From Ophryocystis elektroscirrha (taxonomy: Eukaryota > Apicomplexa > Conoidasida > Neogregarinorida > Ophryocystidae): a stretch of 31,893 nt of DNA. The DNA lies in the NCBI GenBank assembly GCA_030141585.1, contig JAQIFP010000067.1, positions 1 through 31,893 of the forward strand, given 5' to 3'. Under the pieces are notes generated by a model, which worked only from the letters and a program-made list of their open reading frames with translations, had not been told where the DNA came from and did no database searches. This document shows, piece by piece, positions 23,200-31,893 of the stretch; within the stretch, counting starts at the first letter, position 1; each line of letters opens with the position of its first letter. Made by a program: the position numbers and the translations under genes.

Positions 23200-23460
23200 A
23201 ATTCAAAAATAATAAACAGCGTTACTATATATAAAATCTAATTTAATTCGTGCAAAACAAAAAATAATTTAGATCATATTATAGCAAATTACAATTATTT
23301 ATTATAAAAAATAATCTTAAATTCATAGTGTAGAGATTAAGATGATTAAATAGAGTTATTTATCTCTCTGTATTTAATAATTATTTAAAATAATTGTTAT
23401 AAATATATTTTCTTATCAATAATATAAACACATACCTTCAATATGGATCATATTAATTCT

Positions 23461-23555
23461 TTAAAAAAAATAATCTTCTTCATCTGTTAAATTGAATATT
23501 TCAAACGTTATATATACATATATGTTAATTATATTGTGTATATATACTTATATAC

Positions 23556-23603
<48 letters not shown>

Positions 23604-25525
23604 AAATGTAGCAATTATGTTATAAACTTACCTTGATCAGCACGGTCTAATGTTTTAGAACTGTCTAAGAAAGATAAGCAGTCATCAAAATAATCCGTAT
23701 TATCACGTATAGTTGGAGGTTTTTCATTTTTATAATCGTATAAAGTTTCTGCGAATATATCTTGTGAGTGATCACTCCAATTATAAATATCATTATCTTC
23801 AAAAGTTTCATCCAATATGTCATTAAATACATCAGGATGATTAAACGAGCTAGGAAGTATTTGAGAAAGATGGGGTATTTCTTCTATTTGTGACAAAGTA
23901 GAGAATGGTATCTGAGGTGAATCATTCACTTCTTTTTTAACTAATGGTATTTCTTCTAGTCTTATACGCTTTTCTGGTAATTGCAAGAAATTAAGTTTCT
24001 GCATCATTTATGTAACTATATATCAACGCATATTATGACTAGCTGTCAATAATCTAATGTTACGTATAGTCAAGAAAAAAAAAGAAAAATAATTATAATT
24101 ATTATATAATAATATATGCACCATTATATACTTAATTACACTATATATATATATATATATATGTTTTATGTGGTTTTTAACATATCAGATAAACTCAACC
24201 AAATTGTTTCAATAGCCATAGTTAATTTTTAATTAGTCGGAACATAAAGTATTATGTAATATAAAGTAATATATTTACATGAGAGACTGTATTTAGCCAT
24301 AAAATTCCACTCCAATTATTTAGATCTAAAATAAAAATGAACACTATAGTAAATTACTTGAGTCAAAGACATTCTTACTTGCACTAATTGCATCTAGGTC
24401 TTTTTTATACTGTGCAAACTATAACATAGAAGTAACTGATCTACCCACTGTCACGACAAGAGGTTTTTCAGGTTTCTCCCACTGAACATGTAGTTCTGTT
24501 TTTTGTTCTTCTGTTACAAAAATATAAATCAGTTTTATATAACCTTACCACAAAAAGTTACTACAGCATATAGCTCAGCTAAAGGAATACATATAGCATC
24601 TTCATTTAGACCTAATTACAAATAGTCATAGTAAAGTAATTAAATACCAAAATATAATTTTTCAAAAAATCCTAATGGAAGTGTTGTTTGCGTTAATATC
24701 TGCGAGTATTTTGAGTCGTTCGCCATTATTTTCGCTGAATCAAACGTTTGTATCTGCAAAAAATATGCAAATATAATATGAAAATTTTGAATACAAAATA
24801 CTAATCAAAACATTAATTGATAATTCATAGTCTAGCTACTAAGTTTAATTTTGTATGTTGAAAAATATACATAATATTTATTTTAATACTCCCGCTTGCA
24901 TAATTATCTAATATTATTTATTTTGCATAATTATACTTGAATTATAATGGCTCATTAATTTTCTATCAATAATTCGATAGAAATGTATTACTTTGAGTCC
25001 ATTGGTGTTAATGTCTTTTTGAAAACATATTTCTTCGGAAGATAAAGCATACTCGGATTGAAAAGAAGCGAATTGACGTAATACACTAGCGAATTTATAT
25101 GCAGATACAACAAATATGTTGAAATCTGTTTCTGGGGTATTTTGGGGAACTTTAAATAGACCTTCCTGTGAGTTGAAAGAATAAGCTCTGACAACACCCA
25201 AATCACTAAGAAATAAAATATTTAATACATTGATAAGTCCTTTATTGTAAATTATTGTTCGATTCAGCTGCTTCGCATGTCTAAAACATTTTATTATTAA
25301 CTGTAATGGAAAAACAGCCTCAAATTCTTTCTCATCAACTTGAAATACGGAAAATAAATTATGACAGAAATGAAATAATAAACAGGTTGAAAATAATTCA
25401 TTTTTACACAGTAAATCTAATCCTTTCAAATTTATTCTTATTTGAAATTCACGACCCAATTTGGCCATGCAAAGCAAGCATTTATTGAATAAATAAGTTT
25501 CATCCACTGATAATACAATTTTCAT
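23461..25525 (-). CDS. RAD9: Rad9-like subunit of the 9-1-1 checkpoint clamp
   Basis: In other eukaryotes Rad9 forms a PCNA-like ring with Rad1 and Hus1 that signals DNA damage. Eight exons on the minus strand: 24992-25525, 24648-24753, 24549-24611, 24449-24510, 24379-24418, 24279-24325, 23632-23998, 23461-23483; 413 aa, close to animal Rad9 (about 390). Exon 1 has the first clamp domain (start MKIVLSVDETYLFNKCL, then LGREFQIRINLKGLDLL, FPLQLIIKCFRHAKQL). Exons 2-5 complete the second domain: LPLGFFEKLYFGG, AICIPLAELYAVVTF and KPEKPLVVTF, matching the Rad9 closing strand and its proline-glycine-proline loop position. Exon 7 is an acidic, Ser/Asp-rich tail, and exon 8 ends DEEDYFF, in line with the disordered phosphorylated tail of the family. 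Exons 6-8 are the least certain: exon 7 could instead be a separate ORF starting MMQKLNFL at 24007. Confidence 0.75.
23540..23600. repeat. TA microsatellite
   Basis: (TA)n of about 50 bp in the intron between the Rad9 tail exons 7 and 8 (23484-23631). Confidence 0.85.
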
Positions 25526-25878
25526 GAATTTACAGGCTTTACAGATATTTTACAAAAAATAAAGTTTCATCTATTATTCCTCTATTAACATTAGAAAATA
25601 GTAGCATAATAATAATTAATTATAATAATCATTAACATCTTAGTGTATTTTGTAATATTGATTCATAATAAATAAATAATATTAAAAGAACCAAATTTGT
25701 AATTTATTTGAATTATGAAAATAAATTAAAGACGGTAGTTCAAAAAATTGTATACTTATTCTTTTGAAATTAAAAGCGAATAATATTCAAAAGAAAACTA
25801 ATTATATATTTAAATATTATAAAAAACAATGTTTAGGGTAAACTTCAATCTTATTGCAAATTATAATTAAAAAGAATT
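25526..25878. other. Intergenic, nothing recognised
   Basis: 353 bp upstream of Rad9 and downstream of the secreted protein gene, both on the minus strand. AT-rich, no open frame or motif that I can support. Confidence 0.5.
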
Positions 25879-26229
25879 TTAATAATGGCCAGTATATGTA
25901 AGAACCTGTTCTTTTCCTTGCATGGGAACTCCTTGTATAACCTTCTTTGTAACAACGGGCTCAATTATAGTTTCTACTACTGGAACTTTAATTTGTTCCA
26001 CAACAGGAACTTCAACAATTTCAATTACTTCTTGGTGGCAAGATCCATTGTTACATCCGTGCTTTTTATGTCCACCGTGATTATTTCCATGACCACCATT
26101 TCCGCAGCCGTTGTTATTGCAGTTATTGCGATTACGGTTCAACTCACGAACCTCATTGTTTACTAATTCTTCGGCTCCATAGATGCCGTTTGCTAGTATA
26201 ACTGGAAGAAAAAAAAGGATGGATTTCAT
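25879..26229 (-). CDS. Small secreted Asn/Gly/His-rich protein with alveolin-like tail
   Basis: 116 aa, single exon, starting at the ATG at 26229. An open frame continues upstream but has no ATG. The N-terminus is a clear signal peptide (MKSILFFLPVILANGIYG). The middle (about 30-65) is low complexity with four Cys and several His: CNNNGCGNGG, HGNNHGGHKKHGC, NGSCHQ; the Cys/His spacing could bind metal. The C-terminal half has a Val/Pro/Glu pseudo-repeat, EIVEVPVVEQIKVPVVETII, ending KKVIQGVP, then Q-V-L-T-Y-T-G-H-Y. That repeat resembles the alveolin repeats of inner-membrane-complex proteins, which normally lack signal peptides. So either a secreted wall or surface protein with convergent repeats, or an unusual alveolin. 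I cannot assign a function. Confidence 0.75.
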   Translation of the reverse strand: MKSILFFLPVILANGIYGAEELVNNEVRELNRNRNNCNNNGCGNGGHGNNHGGHKKHGCNNGSCHQEVIEIVEVPVVEQIKVPVVETIIEPVVTKKVIQGVPMQGKEQVLTYTGHY

Positions 26230-26639
26230 ATTCTTAATTGATACGGGAAATTGTGATCTCAAACTCGCAAGTGTTACTTTAGTGGCTTTGCACACATTTT
26301 GCACTATCTCGGGTCGTAACCACACATCAATTTGGTAAAAAAGTGGCAATATATTTCACTTTTATTATATGTATACCACAATAAATAGTAAACATTGAAT
26401 AGTTTATTTTATGATATTTAAATATTCACATTTACTCCTTCTATTTTAACTAAAACCACATTGCAGAAACCTTTATATATATTCAAAACAATTTACAGTA
26501 AAGCTAATATACATTTGTATAATTTTCAATAAAAAAAATATTAAATTAACACAAACTGTATACATGTTTGTATTTTCTCGTGTCTCAATTAAAATAAATA
26601 TATTTTTATTTATTATTAATGTTTTATAAAGATGTAGAA
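26230..26639. other. Intergenic, nothing recognised
   Basis: 410 bp between divergent genes (secreted protein on minus, small gene on plus). It should hold both promoters. No motif recognised. Confidence 0.5.
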
Positions 26640-26846
26640 ATGTCGAAAAGGAAAAAACCATTCAATAAATTGAAGTTTAATTGGTTTACAGGATTTTACA
26701 AAATTTTTCCATTTTTAAAACAGTGAGTTAAAAGAGAGTATAATTTTGCTATTAGAAAAGAATCTTATAAAAATAAAGAAGAATCTGAAGTGAGGTTGTA
26801 TAACGGTAAAAATTTAATAAATAGGTCGAATGCATTTACAATATAA
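26640..26846 (+). CDS. Tiny basic protein, 57 aa, two exons
   Basis: Not in any long open frame. Exon 1 is 26640-26722 and starts ATG with MSKRKKPFNKLKFNWF, then an aromatic stretch TGFYKIFPFLK. A strong donor (CA|GTGAGT) and an acceptor (GCTATTAG) enclose a 33-bp intron, exactly the size usual in this window, and the phases match. Exon 2, 26756-26846, adds a charged end (KESYKNKEESEVRLYNG) and stops at TAA. The basic, aromatic N-terminus could be a mitochondrial or nucleic-acid-binding feature. The call rests only on the splice signals and frame. Confidence 0.45.
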
Positions 26847-27121
26847 TAGCTCAAATATTTTACACATGCATTATGACACATATATATAATGCATATAGTT
26901 TAAATAATTTATATTTATTTAGTGTCACCTATATATATACAGAAATAATAGAAAAATTATTTAATATTTAATTATTAGCTGAAATATATATTACTATATA
27001 TGTTTGAATTATTTTATACAAAATTGATAAGTGAATCATTATTACTTTTCATGCTGATACACTAAATTATATATCTAAATGAAAATAAGTGCTGAAAATC
27101 AGTACATACTAAAAAACTTGA

Positions 27122-27424
27122 ATGACAAGTTTTTCAAATGTACAGAGTAATTTTCATATTAATTTTGATACTGTTATAAGAGTAGCGTTATCACTATTGA
27201 TATCTCTCTATGAAATTTATCGTGACATTGCAGGGCAAACAGATACGGATTTTTCTACATTAAAACTTCAGTTACCAATACCCATAAGACGAACTATAGA
27301 AGAAGGGCCAAGAGGTCCAAAGCAAATATCTGATTCTGTAACAGCAATATCGTATCATGCAGGTTTGACTCCCGTTATTGGAACAAATAGGTTTATAGCT
27401 TATCGACCCAATAGTGTTTGTTAA
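27122..27424 (+). CDS. Unrecognised 100-aa protein
   Basis: Single open frame from ATG to TAA. It has a hydrophobic helix (TVIRVALSLLISLYEIY, about 18-34), too charged at its end for a sure membrane span, then a Pro/Arg-rich part (LQLPIPIRRTIEEGPRGPK) and an end GTNRFIAYRPNSVC. Base composition is more GC-rich than the surroundings, as for the other coding exons here. Convergent with the Ca2+ exchanger, 140 bp between the stops. A 5' exon is possible but not needed. Confidence 0.6.
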   Translation: MTSFSNVQSNFHINFDTVIRVALSLLISLYEIYRDIAGQTDTDFSTLKLQLPIPIRRTIEEGPRGPKQISDSVTAISYHAGLTPVIGTNRFIAYRPNSVC

Positions 27425-27564
27425 TTTGACTCTTTTTTGAAGCGTCTGTTATCTTTTTTATTTATCAAAACCTTTTTATCTTTTTTTTTTTTCCTTAAAA
27501 TAATTAATTAAAAAATTCCCTTGTAATTAAAATTAGGATATTATTTAAGGTTATATCTAATATT

Positions 27565-27684
27565 TCATTTTTCAAACCAGAATATTATAGACACAAGTAA
27601 ATAAGCTACAATTAGCATAGCACCTTCTAGCCAGTTAGATTCTCCATCTTGAACAATACCTATAGCAAAAATTATTTAATAGTC

Positions 27685-27718
<34 letters not shown>

Positions 27719-27792
27719 TATATATATATGTATATACATATGTATATATATATATATGTACATACATATGAGTATATATATGTATGTCTATA

Positions 27793-27823
<31 letters not shown>

Positions 27824-30800
27824 GTACATATGTATATATATATATGTATGTATATGCAGATGTGTATATATATAATATATAAAGTTATAGTGTATATATG
27901 TAGTGCATATATAGTTAATAGACCTATATAATAGTACACCATGTAGTATATAATGTAAAGTAATTGAGAAACATACCTATTACTATCAATACAGAAAATG
28001 TTAAAGCTGTAACGGAGACAGTCGGAAAAACTAAGGTTACTGGAATATCCATTGCCCATCCCATTAAAACAGCAAATGGAACCATAAACATGGCAATCTA
28101 AAGTAGGGAGAATAAAGAAAGGCATGTATTCATAGTTTTATAATTATGTTTAATAAAGAAATTATGCATTTTTTAGCGTGTAATCAAATAATAATTTATT
28201 ATAATATACTATATTGTATTATAATATATTTGATTTTATAAAAATATATTAATTCAAATATATATATATATATATATATTTGTATTCGGGGAATAAAATA
28301 AATATATACTTTTAATCATAACAATAACTATATACGGTTATATAGAATATTAAATTGAATACACAAAATAAATTGTGAATTATTACTTGAATTGAAGATC
28401 CTATAGCCACAGCCATAGTCAAGTCTGGCTTATTTTTTATGGCGACCGTAATTGCGGTGACGTGCTCAGCAGCATTACCGATAATTGGGAGCAAAATAAC
28501 GCCAATAAACGTTTTGGAAATCCCAGTACTAAGGGAAACTCCTTCAATAGAAGAAATAAGTGCCTCTACAGCTATTAACAGTCAAATTAACTTACCACTA
28601 GTGAAGCTGACCAAGATAGTTGTTACTAGCAAAAGTATTATTGATGTTTGCAAATTAATTGTGGGGCGGGGTTGCACAAAATAAGTTTTTTCAAATTCAT
28701 CTGTAATAAACATAATATAAAGTTTTTTTTATTTTAAAATATTATAATGCATCAAAATATAGTTTTGAAGCTACTTTTTATGAAGATAATAATTTCTGTA
28801 TTTCTTGTATGTATACCCGTCGTCCATGATAAATAAATTTATTTTTATATTGAATTAACAATATTACGCAATTATTTAATATTATACAAATTGTTACAAA
28901 TATATTCAAAGTAATAATTTAGAAATTGTTTATTTATATTTATTTTCTCTATAATAAAGCAAAAAGGCCAAAATATAAATAAATTATATGTTTGAATAAC
29001 ATTTAATTATTAATATTTATTTGTTATATATATATATATATAACTGTATATATATAACTGTATATATATAATTGTATATATATAACTGTAAATATATATA
29101 ACTGTATATATATATAACTGTATATATATAACTGTATATATATAATTGTATATATATAACTGTAAATATATATAACTGTATATATATATAACTGTATATA
29201 TATATATCTGTATATATATATAACTGTATATATATAACTGTATATATATAACTGTAAATATATATACAGTTATATATAATTATATAACTAATTATATAAT
29301 ATAATTATAATATAAATGGAGTACTATTAAAGACTAAAGGCATATTTATATCTAGATTTCTTCGAATATATACATATGATACTTTATATTTACAGTCGTT
29401 TTCTTTTGCACTAAGAGGTTCAGATAAAGCTGTCAATGCGGCATTTCGAAAAAAGTTTAGATGAGTGCCAAGTTGAAAAAAAAGAAATAGTCCATAAGTT
29501 ATACTTATTAGAAATGCGGTGATACGGGAGATCTATTTAGAAAATAAAAGGTGGTTTATATGAACATACAGACAAAAGAGTTTCGGGAGTTATATCGGAG
29601 TTAGTTATTTTAGTGACAGTAGGGAAGATTATTGCCATATTTGCAAGTAATAATAAAGAAGTAGAACACGCTGCTCCTTGAGCATTAAATTTTTGTACAT
29701 GGTGGAATAAACCCCCACACAGAAAAGAAAGACCTAATATTAATAATAAATTGGATAGAACGGATCCAAGTAAAGTTCCTTGGACTACAGAAATTAAATT
29801 CTATATTAATAATATTTAATTTATTATTACTGCTTGAAGAGACTTAAAAACTAAAATCATCTCTATGGCATTCCCGAATGTAGCACTGATTAGTCCGCCA
29901 ACAAGATCTGCTCCATATGTCAAAGTTTACACCATATTTTACCTCCAGTATGGAGTGCCAACTCTTCTGTGGCATTGCTCAACAAAGCTGCCAGCGGAAT
30001 TAAAGAAATAAAAGAAAATAGAAAAGTGTACTTTTCCCCCCATAGAAAATGTTTCGAAACAAACACAAGTGGGATACACATCAAAACCCAGTTAAGTCTA
30101 ATAATTTTATAAAGCAATATATATTATTATACTTCATTAGTTGCATATATATATTCAATATATATATCCAATATATATATCCAATATATATATCTAATAT
30201 ACACATTACATATAAATACTTAGTATATAGCATACATATATATATATATATATATATTGAAAAATATTGTAGACAATGTCTATACTCAATCTATTTAATA
30301 TAACTAGAACCGGTTCATAATAAGTAACATTTTATACATGATTTTTCAGTAAAATTATTATGATATTATTGATATACAGTGTAACTATTAATCTTAATTT
30401 GTATGAATCATATTTACTATAGATGAAAAGCTTTAATTTAATATTTATAGAATATTGTAAAAATTAAATTATATAATACAATATATATATAATAATTAAT
30501 GCTGAAATGGTTAATTATATAGATAATTAAAATTTTTGTTAATTTTTGAAAAATATAATAAAAACTACATTAAAAAAAAATATGTTATATATTGTATTTA
30601 CTGTTATAATAATTATTTAATATAATATAAATATATCTAGCTGTAATTATAAATTAATGGACTAAAAACTATATAAAGTAATCATTGACATATACATTTA
30701 TAACAGGTCTAAAAAATGTAATTATATACTTTACGGATAATAAGTTAAACAGTCCAGCAAGATTCTCTTTTTTTGACAGAGATAGAACTCCAAACTCAGG

Positions 30801-30944
30801 GGGAGTAAACTTAGAAGAAGAAAAATCAATTACATTGGGTTCATGATCCGGCAAAGTTGTACCATGTGCGAAGGAGTATGAATTTTGGTCAAATTTTAAA
30901 GAAGAAGTTCGACCGACATATGAAGCAGCTCTAATTTTGTGCAT
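27565..30944 (-). CDS. CAX-type vacuolar Ca2+/H+ exchanger
   Basis: Exchanges cytosolic Ca2+ for organellar protons. Minus-strand exons: 30735-30944 (provisional N-terminus), 29943-30097, 29831-29907, 29570-29800, 29394-29532, 28596-28700, 28387-28565, 27977-28097, 27565-27659. From exon 2 on, phases match throughout. Hallmarks: [19 protein letters not shown], the first repeat [45 protein letters not shown], the second repeat [30 protein letters not shown], and the C-terminal [14 protein letters not shown]. Both glutamates of the two exchange motifs are kept. Exon 1 ([13 protein letters not shown]..., 70 codons, ending FNLLS) fits a cytosolic N-terminus but ends in phase 0 while exon 2 needs phase 2, so a mini-exon or another splice site is missing. 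Intron 28701-29393 holds a minisatellite. Confidence 0.93.
27690..27900. repeat. TA/TG satellite in exchanger intron
   Basis: Irregular run of TATATG, TACATA and TA steps within the last intron (27660-27976) of the exchanger. Its long open frames on both strands are low-complexity Tyr/Ile strings and not genes. Confidence 0.8.
29022..29285. repeat. Minisatellite (AACTGTATATATAT)n
   Basis: About 17 units of 14-17 bp, each with AACTGTA or AATTGTA followed by a TA run. Higher-order order is visible: AACTGTAAATATAT variants recur about every 73-75 bp (near 29083, 29160 and 29249). The array ends in an inverted unit, ATATACAGTTATATATA, which can pair with the last direct unit. It lies within exchanger intron 28701-29393. 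Confidence 0.9.
30098..30734. other. Exchanger intron between provisional exon 1 and exon 2
   Basis: 637 bp of AT-rich sequence with a short TATATATATCCAA repeat at 30150-30200 and a TA tract at 30236-30258. The missing mini-exon needed to repair the exchanger frame should be in here; I could not identify it. Confidence 0.5.
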
Positions 30945-30985
30945 ATTTATTGAGAGAATTTAGACAGTATTGGGTGACTATATTG

Positions 30986-31222
30986 ATGGCAGAAGAACTA
31001 CTCGGTAATGTTACGTACTCAGAGGATACGGACACTTTAAGTCGTGTTATTGAATTAAACAAACCCGAGCATTTTCTTATTTTTTCGGGCAACTATGACA
31101 ACTGGGATTTCTTACACAATAATGAGAAAAGCTTAAAACATTCAGACAGTACTAATCAAGACAATAATGAATATATTCCAAGTATAATAATTAATCAAGA
31201 TATTATTGTGGAATACATGTGA
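30986..31222 (+). CDS. Unrecognised 78-aa acidic ORF
   Basis: Open from ATG at 30986 to TGA. Acidic and polar: MAEELLGNVTYSEDTDTL, a short hydrophobic patch EHFLIFSG, then Asn/Ser/Asp-rich sequence and an end NQDIIVEYM. No family recognised and no membrane helix. It is divergent from the exchanger start, 41 bp apart. It could be the first exon of a longer gene, though I see no continuation before the satellite at 31640. Confidence 0.5.
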   Translation: MAEELLGNVTYSEDTDTLSRVIELNKPEHFLIFSGNYDNWDFLHNNEKSLKHSDSTNQDNNEYIPSIIINQDIIVEYM

Positions 31223-31639
31223 TTCAATAATGCAAAACTTGTATATGCATAAGTTTATCAAAATAATTATTATATTCAATTATAATTGTATTATAATTTA
31301 AGCTATATATATATAATAGTACATATTTAAATGTATATAGTGATTAATACTATAATGTTTTGTCAGCTCTGGACAATATAGTGTTACTATACATTATTGT
31401 CATATATCAAGACCTTATTATATATATTAAATACTATATATATATATTATATAAGTAATACTGTATCTTATTTAGCAATCAGAAAGTTAGGATACTTTTG
31501 AATATGTTATATTTTCTATATGTGACTATATGTATATATCTATATGCATAATATTTGTGCAAGCTATAAAATTTTGTATATCTATATTTGTGTGCGTATA
31601 GTATCATTTTATGTATATCTAGTCTAAAGTTATAATACA
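31223..31639. other. Intergenic, nothing recognised
   Basis: About 420 bp of AT-rich sequence with scattered TA tracts and no supported open frame, leading into the terminal satellite. Confidence 0.5.
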
Positions 31640-31893
31640 CATATATATATATATATGTATAATATATATAAATATATATAAATATATATAAATAGATATG
31701 AATATATATAAATATATATAAATATATATAAATTTATATAAATATATATAAATATATATAAATATATAAAAATATATAAAAATATATATAAATATATATA
31801 AATATATATAAATATATATAAATATATATAAATATATATAAATATATAGAAATATATATAAATATATATAAATATATATAAATACATATAAAT
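31640..31893. repeat. 10-bp satellite (AAATATATAT)n
   Basis: More than 20 units with a 10-bp period, occasional substitutions (AATAGATATG, AAATTTATAT, AAATATAAAA), running off the right edge. Same period as the arrays at 1-147 and 905-1040 but a different unit. Confidence 0.93.

Noticed and set aside
31630..31887. 85-codon minus-strand open frame
   Set aside because: It is pure satellite translation (Tyr/Ile/Phe).

Overview
The window is AT-rich nuclear DNA of a single-celled eukaryote, almost certainly an apicomplexan or close alveolate relative. The pointers are a multi-membrane guanylyl cyclase whose C-terminal catalytic half is of the metal-binding type, a ferlin, a vacuolar-type Ca2+/H+ exchanger and a secreted protein with an alveolin-like tail. 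Coding sequence is cut by many introns of two kinds: about 35 tiny ones (29-41 bp) and a set of longer ones (about 100-700 bp) most of which are swollen by TA-type satellites. I cannot name the genus. All gene models were built by hand from reading-frame continuity, GT/AG sites and phase matching; nothing was aligned by computer.

Layout. 1-3582 (+): C-terminal part of a guanylyl cyclase. 3660-6023 (+): a PCIF1-type mRNA cap-adenosine N6-methyltransferase. 6354-6596 (+): small membrane protein. 6613-7559 (-): ribosomal protein S11/uS17. 8176-14984 (+): a 29-exon ferlin (1309 aa). 15031-18256 (-): unrecognised 494-aa protein, convergent with the ferlin. 19150-20028 (-): histone stem-loop binding protein, divergent from 20084-21542 (+), the TIM50 mitochondrial import subunit. 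21617-23199 (-): unrecognised Cys/Pro-rich protein. 23461-25525 (-): Rad9-like checkpoint clamp subunit. 25879-26229 (-): secreted Asn/Gly/His-rich protein. 26640-26846 (+): tiny two-exon gene. 27122-27424 (+): unknown 100-aa protein. 27565-30944 (-): CAX-type Ca2+/H+ exchanger, divergent from an unknown ORF at 30986-31222 (+). The window begins and ends in 10-bp-period TA satellites.

The genes do not form one pathway. Guanylyl cyclase, ferlin and Ca2+ exchanger all belong to the cGMP/Ca2+/secretion circuitry of apicomplexans, but their nearness may be chance. SLBP, the cap methyltransferase and Rad9 are core RNA and DNA maintenance genes. The most unusual observations are a 154-bp intronic block present twice with one mismatch, introns made almost wholly of poly-A, the PCIF1-type methyltransferase without a visible WW domain, and a Rad9 that appears only after eight exons are joined.
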